Source of the DNA: Rhodococcus koreensis
GTDB taxonomy: Bacteria; Actinomycetota; Actinomycetes; Mycobacteriales; Mycobacteriaceae
Direction of reading: 5' to 3'
DNA length: 64,000 nucleotides
NCBI RefSeq assembly: GCF_900105905.1
Contig: NZ_FNSV01000002.1
Coordinates: forward strand, 62,001-126,000
Part shown: piece by piece, positions 35,801 to 42,871 of the stretch
Layout: the number at the start of each line of letters is the position of its first letter
How positions within the stretch are numbered: the stretch's first letter is position 1
Translations under genes and position numbers: made by a program
The notes under the pieces: generated by a model
Seen by the model: only the letters and a program-made list of their open reading frames with translations
What the model was told of the DNA's origin: nothing
Database searches by the model: none

Positions 35801-36812
35801 GCCCGGCGAGTTCGAAACCGTGGCTGCCCGCGTACCAGATCCCGGACATGCCGACCCGTTCCCGGACATCCGCGAGGTCACGGCCGCTGATCACGGCGAC
35901 GGGGCATTCGGCGGCCAATCGGGACAGTGCGGCTGCCGCTCCGTCGACGAGGGCAGCGGCGGCCGGATCGGGCACGATGTCCGCCAGTGTGCCGTCGAAA
36001 TCGAGAAAGATCGCCGGCCTGCGCACACGCAGGAGCGCGGTGAGCTCGTGACGGGAGGTCATCGCGTCGGGAATCTCGGAGAGCCGGCGATCGCACGCGC
36101 GGAGTTCGACCTCGGACAGGTTCCCGACCACCACGTCGGCGCCCCGACTTCGCAACACATCGGTCCGTTCCGACCGGCCGACGGCGACCACCAGAGCGAA
36201 CCCGGCTCGGCTCGCGTCCGCTACAGAGTCCTCGCAGGCGGTGACCACCACCGCACTCGCGAGCGGCGCACCGAGCTGGGCCGCGGCGTTCCGCGGAGCG
36301 GCCTCGTCGACCCCGATCGGAAACAGGTCATCGATTCCCACGGCAGCGAGCACGTCCTTCACATCGCCACCCGCCGAGAACACCGCAGTCCCGACCCCGA
36401 GACCCCGCAACCGGCGCACCAGAGCCACAGTCGATTCGACGCACGGCACACCGTCACGCGCGATGCGCGCCCGGAAGTGTTGTCTTACGCGTGCGCACAG
36501 TCCTGCAACGGTATGTTCATCCGCCGCCGCGCCGCGCACCCCCCGCGAAAGGGATACGCCCCGGGATGTCAAGAAGTCGGTGATTCCCGCCGCTGTCGTC
36601 CGCCCCTCGAAGAACCGGTGGTAGTCGCGGTCGCGGAACGGGCCGCGGTCCACACCGCCCTCGCCTGCGCGCCGGGACAGGAAGGCGTCGAGAACGTCAG
36701 CGCATGCTGCGGTTCTCGCCGCCTCGGTGTCGACGACCACGTCGAGATCGAAGACGACTGCGCCGTGGTGACGCAGATCGATCAGCGGCCGGGTCACGGT
36801 CTCAGCCTCCAT
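32883..36812 (-). CDS. otsB1: OtsB1-like fusion: HAD hydrolase, trehalose-6-phosphate phosphatase and GH65 glycoside hydrolase/phosphorylase
   Basis: A 1309-residue protein with the same three-part layout as M. tuberculosis Rv2006 (OtsB1), a DosR-region gene. Residues 1-240 form a beta-phosphoglucomutase-like HAD domain (AVVFDLDVVVDTE; the usual Gly after DLD is Val). Residues 250-490 are a trehalose-phosphatase-type HAD domain (PAIFLDFDGTLADI, YIGDDLTDEDAFD). Residues 510 onward form a GH65 maltose/trehalose/kojibiose phosphorylase-like domain with GVVGPDEFHSGYPD, whose Glu is the catalytic acid. It is uncertain whether it dephosphorylates trehalose-6-phosphate. ATG 36812 is used; GTG 36797 is an alternative. 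No convincing DevR box lies directly upstream. Confidence 0.88.
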   Translation of the reverse strand: MEAETVTRPLIDLRHHGAVVFDLDVVVDTEAARTAACADVLDAFLSRRAGEGGVDRGPFRDRDYHRFFEGRTTAAGITDFLTSRGVSLSRGVRGAAADEHTVAGLCARVRQHFRARIARDGVPCVESTVALVRRLRGLGVGTAVFSAGGDVKDVLAAVGIDDLFPIGVDEAAPRNAAAQLGAPLASAVVVTACEDSVADASRAGFALVVAVGRSERTDVLRSRGADVVVGNLSEVELRACDRRLSEIPDAMTSRHELTALLRVRRPAIFLDFDGTLADIVPDPAAAALVDGAAAALSRLAAECPVAVISGRDLADVRERVGMSGIWYAGSHGFELAGPAGQRYENPGALAAVPVLDRVAPVLVERLQHIPGVLVERKRFTVAVHYRNVPAEHVDEVAAAVYDVGGREEALRVTGGRKVIELRPDVEWDKGRALQWILEHVVDAGSTLPIYIGDDLTDEDAFDAVSAEGVGIVVRCREAADRRSAAQFAVNAPTQVRELLERLADLLDRDPADASRAGGWTLFFDGYSPATEKLREALCTVGNGFFATRGCAPEAPAGPGHYPGTYVAGVYNRLSEERSGTALVNESLVNVPNWLTTTFRIDGGPWFDLDAVELLDYRQYLDLRRSVLTRRLRYRDRDGRTTSVVQRRFVAMHLPHVCALQTTIVAEDWSGTVEFRSALDGSVRNTLVDRYRDLASDHLERVHAAELPPDAVLLTMQTNRSRIPVAMAARTTVWFDGKPCNSHYRFFDRDGRTGHDITVDIATGRPVTMEKTVTLFTGRDHAISDPGDEATRWLPGFGRFDELLDGHVLAWEHLWDRVGIDLAGHEDASRIVRFHLLHLLQTVSRNTADLDVGVPARGLHGEAYRGHIFWDELFVFPVLNLRVPALTRSLLHYRYRRLPEARRAASAAGYRGAMFPWQSGSDGREESQQLHLNPRSGRWLPDPSWRQHHIGIAIAYNVWQYYQVTGDLEFLGDFGAEMLVEIARFFASLASYDRARSRFIIRGVVGPDEFHSGYPDAPYDGVDNNAYTNVMAVWVILRAIEALDAVPAPNRADLVDSLHLDAQEMARWSDISRRMFVPFHDQVISQFEGYGDLTELDWDRYRERYGDIQRLDRILEAEGDDVNRYRASKQADVLMLFYLLSADELRDLFGLLEYRFEPDAIPRTIDYYLARTSHGSTLSAVVHSWVLARANRDKAMDYFERVLASDIADIQGGTTAEGIHLAAMAGSIDLLQRCFTGLETRGDRLVLGPQWPETMGALVFPISYRGHQLWLKVSGRQVEVSAGAGNQRPIEIMCRDRVVELRPGCTISLG

Positions 36813-37339
36813 CGCACGCGAGCATGTTCGCCTGTTTTCCATTGACACCAGCGTTGGGCACAGCGACCGTCGAACGGGGGTCACGTGGGAAGAACGGGAC
36901 ACCGGTCACGGCGCTTTCCACATCGTGCGGACAGTACCCCTCGATTCGACCCCACCATCGTCTCCTTGCGCTAGGGTCCACAGTCCTCGAACACGCCGAC
37001 CGGCAACCGAGACCCGGAGTGGTGATCCGTGAAACCCGGCAGGACCGTCGCGCTCGTTCTCGGCTGCCTGTGCGCTCCGCCAGGAAAGCGCCGACCGACA
37101 GGTACCCGCGTGCACGCATGCCAGAGCGCGGTCCGCGGCGAGGCCATGAGGTCAACCATCAAATCGGACATAGTCGCACCTTCCGAACGCTCGAAGCATC
37201 GATGCCAAATCGGTACATAGTCGCAGGTCGGCGCGCGAACCCGAGGACTTCTTCGCGTTACCCCTCCAAATCAGCCTGGCGGCGAGGGTGACACGGCGAA
37301 CGGTTCCACGTCGGCCTCGACCGGATCCCGTTGGCAGGC
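36813..37339. other. Intergenic stretch upstream of otsB1
   Basis: About 530 bases with no supported gene. It contains an imperfect direct repeat listed separately (37161-37225). Two or three short frames exist on both strands, but none resembles a known protein. The otsB1 promoter must lie at its left end. Confidence 0.5.
37161..37225 (+). repeat. Imperfect direct repeat of 18-19 bases
   Basis: AAATCGGACATAGTCGCA at 37161-37178 recurs as AAATCGGTACATAGTCGCA at 37207-37225, 46 bases apart start to start (about four and a half helical turns). The A/T content is higher than the surroundings. It could be tandem operator sites or a duplication scar. Confidence 0.6.
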
Positions 37340-37923
37340 CGGACCGCGCTGCTGCAGGCCGCACGCGACGGCGTCCGCGAACCGGCCATCACAGCCCCAG
37401 GCATTGATGATCCGCCATTGTGCGACAAGAACATCGAAATCGACACGGGCACGGTCCGGCTTGCAGGACACCTGACCATCCCGGAAGACCCCATCGGAAT
37501 GGTCGTGTTCGCGCACGGCAGCGGCAGCAGCCGACACAGCCCCCGCAACCGCTGCGTCGCCGACATCCTGAACCGAGCCGGACTCGCCACACTCCTGTTC
37601 GACCTCCTCTGCGTCGGCGAAGGAGGCGATCGAACCCTGGTGTTCGACATCGACCTCCTCTCGGAGCGACTGGTCGACCCGACCTCGCGGGCGAGTGCCT
37701 GAGGAAAGTGCAGACCTGCACCCTGTTGATCGTCGGTTTCCTCGACCTCAATCGCCGGGCACAGGCCGCGATCCCCGGCAACAGCCGCATCGAGATTCCG
37801 GGTGCCACGCACCAGTTCGAGGAGCCGGGCACTCTCGAACAGGTCGCGGCCGTGGCTCGCGGCTGGTTCACGACCTATCTGCCGTCCCAGGCAGCCGGGT
37901 ACGCGGGGCCTCATCCACGCTAG
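37340..37923 (+). pseudogene. Degraded dienelactone-hydrolase-like alpha/beta hydrolase
   Basis: The first part reads DTGTVRLAGHLTIPEDPIGM and VVFAHGSGSSRHSPRNR, the N-terminal strands and oxyanion-hole region of the hydrolase half of phosphoribosyltransferase-hydrolase fusions (cf. mycobacterial Rv0571c type). It is abruptly joined near 37680, out of frame, to RPDLAGECLRKVQTCTLLIV and IEIPGATHQFEEPG, the C-terminal part with the catalytic His. The segment with the nucleophile (about 60 residues) and a further few residues are deleted. Non-functional. Confidence 0.75.
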
Positions 37924-38020
37924 GCGCCGATCTCGGGCATCGCCATCCGGGCCGGGCACGGTCGAGGAGCGTGAGCCGCCGCTCGCTCCGGCAACAACAG
38001 GGAGGACAGATCCCGTCGGA

Positions 38021-39385
38021 TCAGACGCGGACCCGTTTCTGCCGAGTGTCGCGGGGTTCGGCGTAATCGTCGAGAACCATGCGCATGGCCGCGATTGCCC
38101 TCCGACGGTTCTCGGAATCCGAGATCCGCGCGAGTTGGTGCTTGAGACCGACCGCAAAATCGGCGTAGTCGTTCTGCCAGTCGCGGCCGACCAATTGAGC
38201 CGCATCCGAACGCGCGGTGCCGACCAGCTTCGCCGGGGTGCCGGACTGCAGCTGGTAACTTTCTCCGATCGCCGGGATGATGACGGGAAGCGAAGGATCG
38301 TGCTCTGTGACCAGTTCGGCCGGCGCCGCCGCTGCCCCCGGCTCCCCGTGCGTCAGGAACAAGCTGCCCGAGATCGGCTTCCGCTCCGTGATCCACGTCA
38401 GAAGTTCGGTCTGGTCGGCATGGGCGGAATAGCTGTCGATCCGCCGGACATGGGCTCGAACATTGAGGTCGGTTCCCGAAATGCGCACGCGCTCTGCGCC
38501 TTCGAGCAGCACACGTCCAAGCGATCCTTGTGCCTGGAACCCGACGAACAGGATCGTGGAATCCCGGCGATGCAGATTGTGCTCGAGGTGATGGCGAATG
38601 CGTCCGGTCTCGCACATGCCCGAGGCCGCAACGACGATGCCCCCCGACATGTTGTTGATCCGCATGGAAGCGGAAGCGTCATCTACATAGTGGATCGCGG
38701 GATGGTGGAAGACATCCTTGCCGCCGAGATCCTCGAGTTCGGATGCATGTCTGGCGAAGACACTGGTCGCACGGTTGGCTAGTGGTGAGTCGACGGAGAC
38801 CGGCACGTGGGGGATGCGATGCTGGTCGGCGAGATACGCGATATCGAGTAAGAGTTACTCGGTGCGCTCGAGTGCGAAGGCGGGGATCACCAGATTGCCG
38901 CCGCGGGCGATGGCCGTGTTGATTTCTTCTTCGAACAGGTCGCGTCGCTGGGCGAGGGTGAGTTGCGCCCGCGTTCGGCTGCCGTAGGTCGATTCGCAGA
39001 CGACGTAGTCCATCCCTGAAGGCCCCTCAGGATCTGCGTGGAACGCCTTTTCGTCGCTCTGCCTCGAACTCTTGGATCCGCCCGGCGTCGGCGAGCATGT
39101 ATTCCAGGAGGTCGGCGGATTGGTCGGTGCAAAATATCGGTCCCTCGTAGCTCTGTGCCACCAGTTTGGGCAGCAGTCCACAATGATCGATATGGGCGTG
39201 GATGAGGACGACGGCGTCAACGGTGTCCGGCGCGAAGGCGAAAGCCCCGCAGTTCAGCGTCGCGAGGCTGCGTGATCCCTGGAACAGTCCGCAGTCCACC
39301 AGGATGCGCCGGTCCTCGAACGTAAATTCCATGCACGAGCCGGTTACCGTCTTCGCGGCGCCGTGAGGGTCACGTGATTCGCCAT
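38021..39385 (-). pseudogene. Degraded MBL-fold beta-CASP RNA-processing exonuclease
   Basis: Pieces of a metallo-beta-lactamase/beta-CASP RNase are spread over several frames. MANHVTLT (start 39385) is followed out of frame by GAAKTVTGSCMEFTFEDRRI and the metal motif HAHIDHCG. The frame is lost after EAERRK, about 100 residues are missing, then HADPEGPSGMDYVVCESTYG and VIPAFALERTE resume in another frame. A TAA stop near 38854 interrupts an otherwise continuous LLLDIAYLADQHR. The remaining C-terminal 262-residue frame (38021-38806) includes ASGMCETGRIRHHL and SYSAHADQ. At least four lesions; not functional as one protein. Confidence 0.85.
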
Positions 39386-39461
39386 GGGAGCCTCGTCTGA
39401 GGCGGCTTGGTTCTGGCCGAAATCGGCGTACGAGCGCGGGCACGCACCAGATGCGGTCGCA

Positions 39462-39980
39462 TCACTGATGCTGCGCGAGCACTCGCCCCCACTGTTCGGC
39501 CCGCGCCGCTTCGTTGTCCTCGAGATGCGACTCCTTGTCGACGAGGAAACTCTCCGACTCCGCAACGAGATCGAACCCCAAGTGGCGAAGCTTCTTTCCG
39601 ATACCTTTCGATGCCCTCCCAGTCAACAAGGCGGGTGCATCCGCGCGGGTGTCGAACGCGACTGCCCTGCCATGTGAGGGCGGAAGCGACGAGAGCCATT
39701 CTCGAAGACCCTCACTGGTGGCATCGGGCTCGAGCGTCACCGTACTGTCAGGCTTGTGAGCGGTCTCTTCCGCACCGCGGCGCGTCGACTCCCGGCTCAT
39801 CCCGTGTACGTGCGTCGGGCCGCCGACGATCAACAGGTCGTACGCGGACAGGTCCTCCTCACGTGCCTGCGACACCGGAACAGTTTTCACCGCACCGGTC
39901 GTGGCCACTCCACGCGCGATCGCTTCGGCGACGTGACGGGTGTTTCCGAACATCGACTCATAGACGACGAGTGTGCTCAT
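39462..39980 (-). CDS. Flavodoxin-domain protein
   Basis: A 172-residue single flavodoxin domain. STLVVYESMFGNTRHVAEAI is the FMN phosphate-binding loop, LLIVGGPTHVHGM the 50s loop and AVAFDTRADAPALLTGRASK the region near the isoalloxazine ring. Single-domain flavodoxins of this type carry low-potential electrons; partner unknown. The gene adjoins the degraded RNase on the same strand. Confidence 0.88.
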   Translation of the reverse strand: MSTLVVYESMFGNTRHVAEAIARGVATTGAVKTVPVSQAREEDLSAYDLLIVGGPTHVHGMSRESTRRGAEETAHKPDSTVTLEPDATSEGLREWLSSLPPSHGRAVAFDTRADAPALLTGRASKGIGKKLRHLGFDLVAESESFLVDKESHLEDNEAARAEQWGRVLAQHQ

Positions 39981-40562
39981 GATCTATTCCTCCTGTAACG
40001 AGTGCCCCGTCGGGGCGAGTGGATCGACCACAGGTGCAGTCCTCCGAAGGATTCATCCACGACCGTTTCATCCGCTGTAGCCGCCCCGTGAGGGCGCAAA
40101 GATTTGTGACAGTTGGGATTTCGTGTACAGTTTCAGATGACAGAGGACAGTCACGACGCGCGTTGATCGTAATCGGCGTCGAACATGACGCGCACCCACC
40201 AGTTGGCCAACGGGCTCGGATCGGGCCACCTCACGACGTCCGGTTCGGGCACCGGAACGCATTGCTGCCTGCCTCCGGCATTCGACGGCGGGATTCGCCG
40301 GGCCGCAGGCAGTCGGCGTTCTCTGGGTGCTGGCTTCATGTCGACTCCATCCGGGGTGATATTCCTTCTGCCATCGAACCCGCCCGGCCCGGCCCCCGAC
40401 TAGGGCCGACCGTCACTTTTGGGCCGCCACCGCCCGTCTTCTCCCGGCCGCTTGGGTCCGGACAGGTGCCGAAAGCCTCTTGCCCGCCGCAGCACCCGCC
40501 ACCGACAATCGAAACCGCTACGCACCAATCGGCCATATGGGTTGTGGCGGACAGAGATCGGA
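39981..40562. other. Intergenic stretch between flavodoxin and DUF1918 genes
   Basis: About 580 bases with divergent genes on either side. It holds a DevR-type box at 40403-40416. The rest contains short frames without recognisable homology; GC skews locally lower around 40080-40140. Confidence 0.5.
40403..40416 (+). promoter_or_regulatory. DevR (DosR)-type box
   Basis: GGGCCGACCGTCAC fits GGGNC-N4-GNCNY, the half-site arrangement of the mycobacterial DosR box (consensus TTSGGGACTWWAGTCCCSAA). It is 147 bases upstream of the DUF1918 gene, whose mycobacterial relative Rv0569 belongs to the DosR regulon. Confidence 0.5.
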
Positions 40563-40838
40563 ATGCATGCAGAACCGGGGGATTGGCTGGTGGTCAAGGG
40601 CACGATCGTCGACACGCCGGACGACGTCGGGCAGATTGTCGAGGTCCGTCAGGCCGACGGCGGGACGCCGTATCGCGTCAGGTGGCTGCGCAACGACCAT
40701 GAGGCGCTCCTCTTTCCGGGACCCGACGCCCATGTGGTGACGGCCGCCGACAAGCTGAAGGCGGACAGTCACGAGCAGAGCCGCATCGCCGAACTTCAGC
40801 AGGCGATCGCCCGACAGCCCCAAGCCCGCCGAGCCTGA
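40563..40838 (+). CDS. DUF1918 protein (Rv0569/Rv2302-like)
   Basis: A 91-residue SH3-like beta-barrel protein. EPGDWLVVKGTIVDTPDDVG and GGTPYRVRWLRNDHEALLFP match DUF1918. The mycobacterial homologue Rv0569 is induced by hypoxia and nitric oxide under DosR; molecular function unknown, with some evidence for nucleic-acid or ligand binding. It precedes a universal stress protein gene by 28 bases, and the two probably form an operon. Confidence 0.88.
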   Translation: MHAEPGDWLVVKGTIVDTPDDVGQIVEVRQADGGTPYRVRWLRNDHEALLFPGPDAHVVTAADKLKADSHEQSRIAELQQAIARQPQARRA

Positions 40839-40866
40839 CACGTGTGCCCAGGAGATGGAGTAGACC

Positions 40867-41763
40867 ATGAGCACTCTCGCGAACCGGCAAGCCATCGTCG
40901 TCGGTATCGACGGCTCGGAACGCGCGTTGCGGGCCGCGGTGTGGGCTGCGGCGGTAGCCCAGCGGAAAAACGCGCCTCTGCATCTGGCGCACTCGCTGCC
41001 AACCCCCGGATATCACTTCAGCGAGGCGGCACTGCTGTTCCAGGACGAATTCGCTGCGGAGGTAGAACGATCCGCGGACGAGATCCTCGATGGGGTCGCG
41101 CACCGAGTGCGGCAGGCCTTCCCGAATATCCGGTTGTCGCGCAGCACCCATCCGGGGCCCGCGGGACAGGCCCTTGTCGGAATGAGCGAACATGCGGAGT
41201 TGGTGGTGGCCGGCGCCACCGGTGCCGGCACAATGAAGTCGCTCGTCACCGGCTCGACTGTCATGCGAGTGGTCAACCACGCGCATTGCCCTGTCACGGT
41301 CTTCCGGTCGCAGAGCCGATCCCCGGAGCCGGACCACAGCCCCGTCATCGTCGGTGTCGACGGCAGTGAACTCAGCGCCCTGGCCATCGAGTCCGCGGTC
41401 GAGTTCGCGACATTGTTCGAGGTCCCGATCCTGGCAGTGCACGCGTGGGGCGCCGGTGACATCGTGGGTCGGCGGCCCGCGGGCGAGAAGGTGAATTGGA
41501 AAATCGTGGCGGAGGAACAGGCCGTCCTGGTGGCGGAGAGTCTGGCCGGGTGGCGAGAGAAGTACCCCGACCTCCAGCTGACGACCATCATCGAGGAGCA
41601 GAATCCCGCGGAACTTCTCCTCGAATATGCCGCCGATGCCCAACTCGTCGTCGTCGGAAGTCACGGCCATAATCGGTTCGCCGGCTCTCTGATGGGATCG
41701 ACCAGTCAGAACCTTCTGCATCACGTGATGTGCCCGGTGATGATCTGCCGCACCGACGTCTGA
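40867..41763 (+). CDS. Universal stress protein, two tandem USP domains
   Basis: A 298-residue protein with two UspA domains (about residues 8-145 and 158-297). The second domain shows the full ATP-binding signature (VVGSHGHNRFAGSLMGSTSQ). The first has GATGAGTMKSLVTGSTVMRV, also ATP-binding. Two-domain USPs of this type (Rv2005c, Rv2623) are DosR-regulon members that bind ATP and slow growth. GGAGATGGAG precedes the ATG. Confidence 0.9.
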   Translation: MSTLANRQAIVVGIDGSERALRAAVWAAAVAQRKNAPLHLAHSLPTPGYHFSEAALLFQDEFAAEVERSADEILDGVAHRVRQAFPNIRLSRSTHPGPAGQALVGMSEHAELVVAGATGAGTMKSLVTGSTVMRVVNHAHCPVTVFRSQSRSPEPDHSPVIVGVDGSELSALAIESAVEFATLFEVPILAVHAWGAGDIVGRRPAGEKVNWKIVAEEQAVLVAESLAGWREKYPDLQLTTIIEEQNPAELLLEYAADAQLVVVGSHGHNRFAGSLMGSTSQNLLHHVMCPVMICRTDV

Positions 41764-42100
41764 GCGGAGTGCGCTGCCGTATCCCCCATGGGTGCACACA
41801 CGCGGAGCTTTACAGACGTCGATGTCGTTCCGGCCTACAGGCGGCACGCGCCGGTTCATGCCGCCGACCCAGCATCGGGAACGCGTTAGTCGATGACCCC
41901 TCCCGGATCCGGACGCGTACAGAATTCGCAGAGGGCCGAACGGCCGTTCAGCGACGGCGGAGGTCTGCAGGGCGACCAGGGCAGGAGCCGAAAGACTCTG
42001 TGCCTGTCGTCGACGGAGCGAGACACTGGAGGCACGGGAGCCGCCGCCCTGCCGATCGAGCCGAAGCGGCCGCCACCGAGGAGTAGGAGGCCTCGCCGTG
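41764..42100. other. Intergenic stretch carrying a DevR-type box
   Basis: About 340 bases between the universal stress gene and the SHOCT gene, with no supported gene. A DevR-type box (41933-41946) and the SHOCT ribosome site (AGGAGG at 42085-42090) are in it. Confidence 0.5.
41933..41946 (+). promoter_or_regulatory. DevR (DosR)-type box
   Basis: GGGCCGAACGGCCG is the best symmetric match in the window to the GGGNC-N4-GNCC pattern. It lies about 155 bases upstream of the SHOCT-domain gene and would also cover the methionine-rich peptide and possibly the WS/DGAT gene if these are transcribed together. Confidence 0.6.
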
Positions 42101-42361
42101 ATGTACGACTACGAACCCGGCTGGGGTTGGGGTTATGCACTGATGTTCGTTGGGATGGCACTGTTCTGGGGATTGCTCGTACTCGGCATCGGCGTACTCG
42201 TCCACTACGTCGGCCACTCCGCGTCGATGCCGCCGGCACATTCACCATCCGCCCTGCACGGAGCCGAAAAGCTTCTGGCGGAACGCTTCGCACGAGGAGA
42301 AATCGACGAGACGGAGTACCGGGAACGCCTCGCCACGTTGCGGACACACGGACCGCCATGA
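42101..42361 (+). CDS. SHOCT-domain small membrane protein
   Basis: An 86-residue protein. An aromatic-rich N-terminus (YDYEPGWGWGYALMFVGMAL) leads into one long membrane helix, and the C-terminal 30 residues (HGAEKLLAERFARGEIDETEYRERL) form a SHOCT helix pair, a motif common at the ends of actinobacterial membrane proteins. ATG 42101 (GTG 42098 also possible) follows AGGAGG at 42085-42090. Function unknown; similar proteins often neighbour metal-stress genes. Confidence 0.82.
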   Translation: MYDYEPGWGWGYALMFVGMALFWGLLVLGIGVLVHYVGHSASMPPAHSPSALHGAEKLLAERFARGEIDETEYRERLATLRTHGPP

Positions 42362-42412
42362 CCTTGGGCCGCGACGTCGTCGGGGATTGCCGCGTGGAAG
42401 GAGGTGACCGCG

Positions 42413-42499
42413 ATGGATGCGATGCAGATGATGCACCAGTTCATGATGTGGCTGCACAGCATGGGCATACTGCCGCCCATGAACATGATGCCGATGTGA
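42413..42499 (+). CDS. Methionine-rich 28-residue peptide
   Basis: ATG 42413 to TGA 42499. The upstream AAGGAGGTGA (42398-42407) is a perfect ten-base complement of the 16S rRNA 3' end at 5-base spacing. Eleven of 28 residues are Met and two are His (MDAMQMMHQFMMWLHSMG..., ending PPMNMMPM), with no charged residue after Asp2. The composition resembles Cu(I)/Ag(I)-binding Met motifs (MxM, MxxM, HxxM) and could also sit at a membrane. It follows the SHOCT gene by 51 bases and probably shares its DevR-type box. An overlapping frame from 42358 is less convincing. No known family. Confidence 0.65.
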   Translation: MDAMQMMHQFMMWLHSMGILPPMNMMPM

Positions 42500-42871
42500 C
42501 ATGCGGACCGCGAGTAGATCGGGGAGTCACAACGAATTGACGCCCCGGAGGACGACCATCGGCACGGCGGCGATCATCAGGCCGACGCCTACCAATGTCG
42601 TCCGGGCGGCGCAGAGACGACGACCCACGGCCACCGGAGTCTCGGTACCTCGGAATGGATCTGGCACATGGTTGCTCTTTCCCCGGTGGGTACATTCGGA
42701 CGCCCCTCAGCGTCCGTCGCCGGCGGCAGGCGGGAAAAGAGCATTTCGGCACTGGAGCAGTCACAAACTCCCCGAGATACTGGAGCGTGCAGCGAGGACC
42801 GAGGCGAGAAGTGCCCGACCGCATGTGTTTTCCCTCCGAGGCCTGCGGCCGCGGGCAGCGAGGTGATCAGG
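42500..42871. other. Intergenic stretch before the WS/DGAT gene
   Basis: About 370 bases with no supported gene. I found no convincing DevR box here, so the wax-ester gene may be read through from the SHOCT/Met-rich transcript or have its own promoter near 42780-42860. Confidence 0.4.

Noticed and set aside
34848..36845. Long forward frame opposite otsB1
   Set aside because: It is antisense to a well-matched multidomain protein and shows no homology. High GC makes such mirror frames common.
36905..36945. Possible DevR box before otsB1 (GGGGTACTGTCCGC on the reverse strand)
   Set aside because: The half-site spacing is wrong by two bases and the second half is poor.
42358..42540. 61-residue frame overlapping the methionine-rich peptide, coupled to the SHOCT stop by ATGA
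   Set aside because: Its composition (Asp/His/Ala-rich) looks like the shifted reading of the Met-rich frame. The perfect Shine-Dalgarno serves the Met-rich start. Kept only as an alternative.
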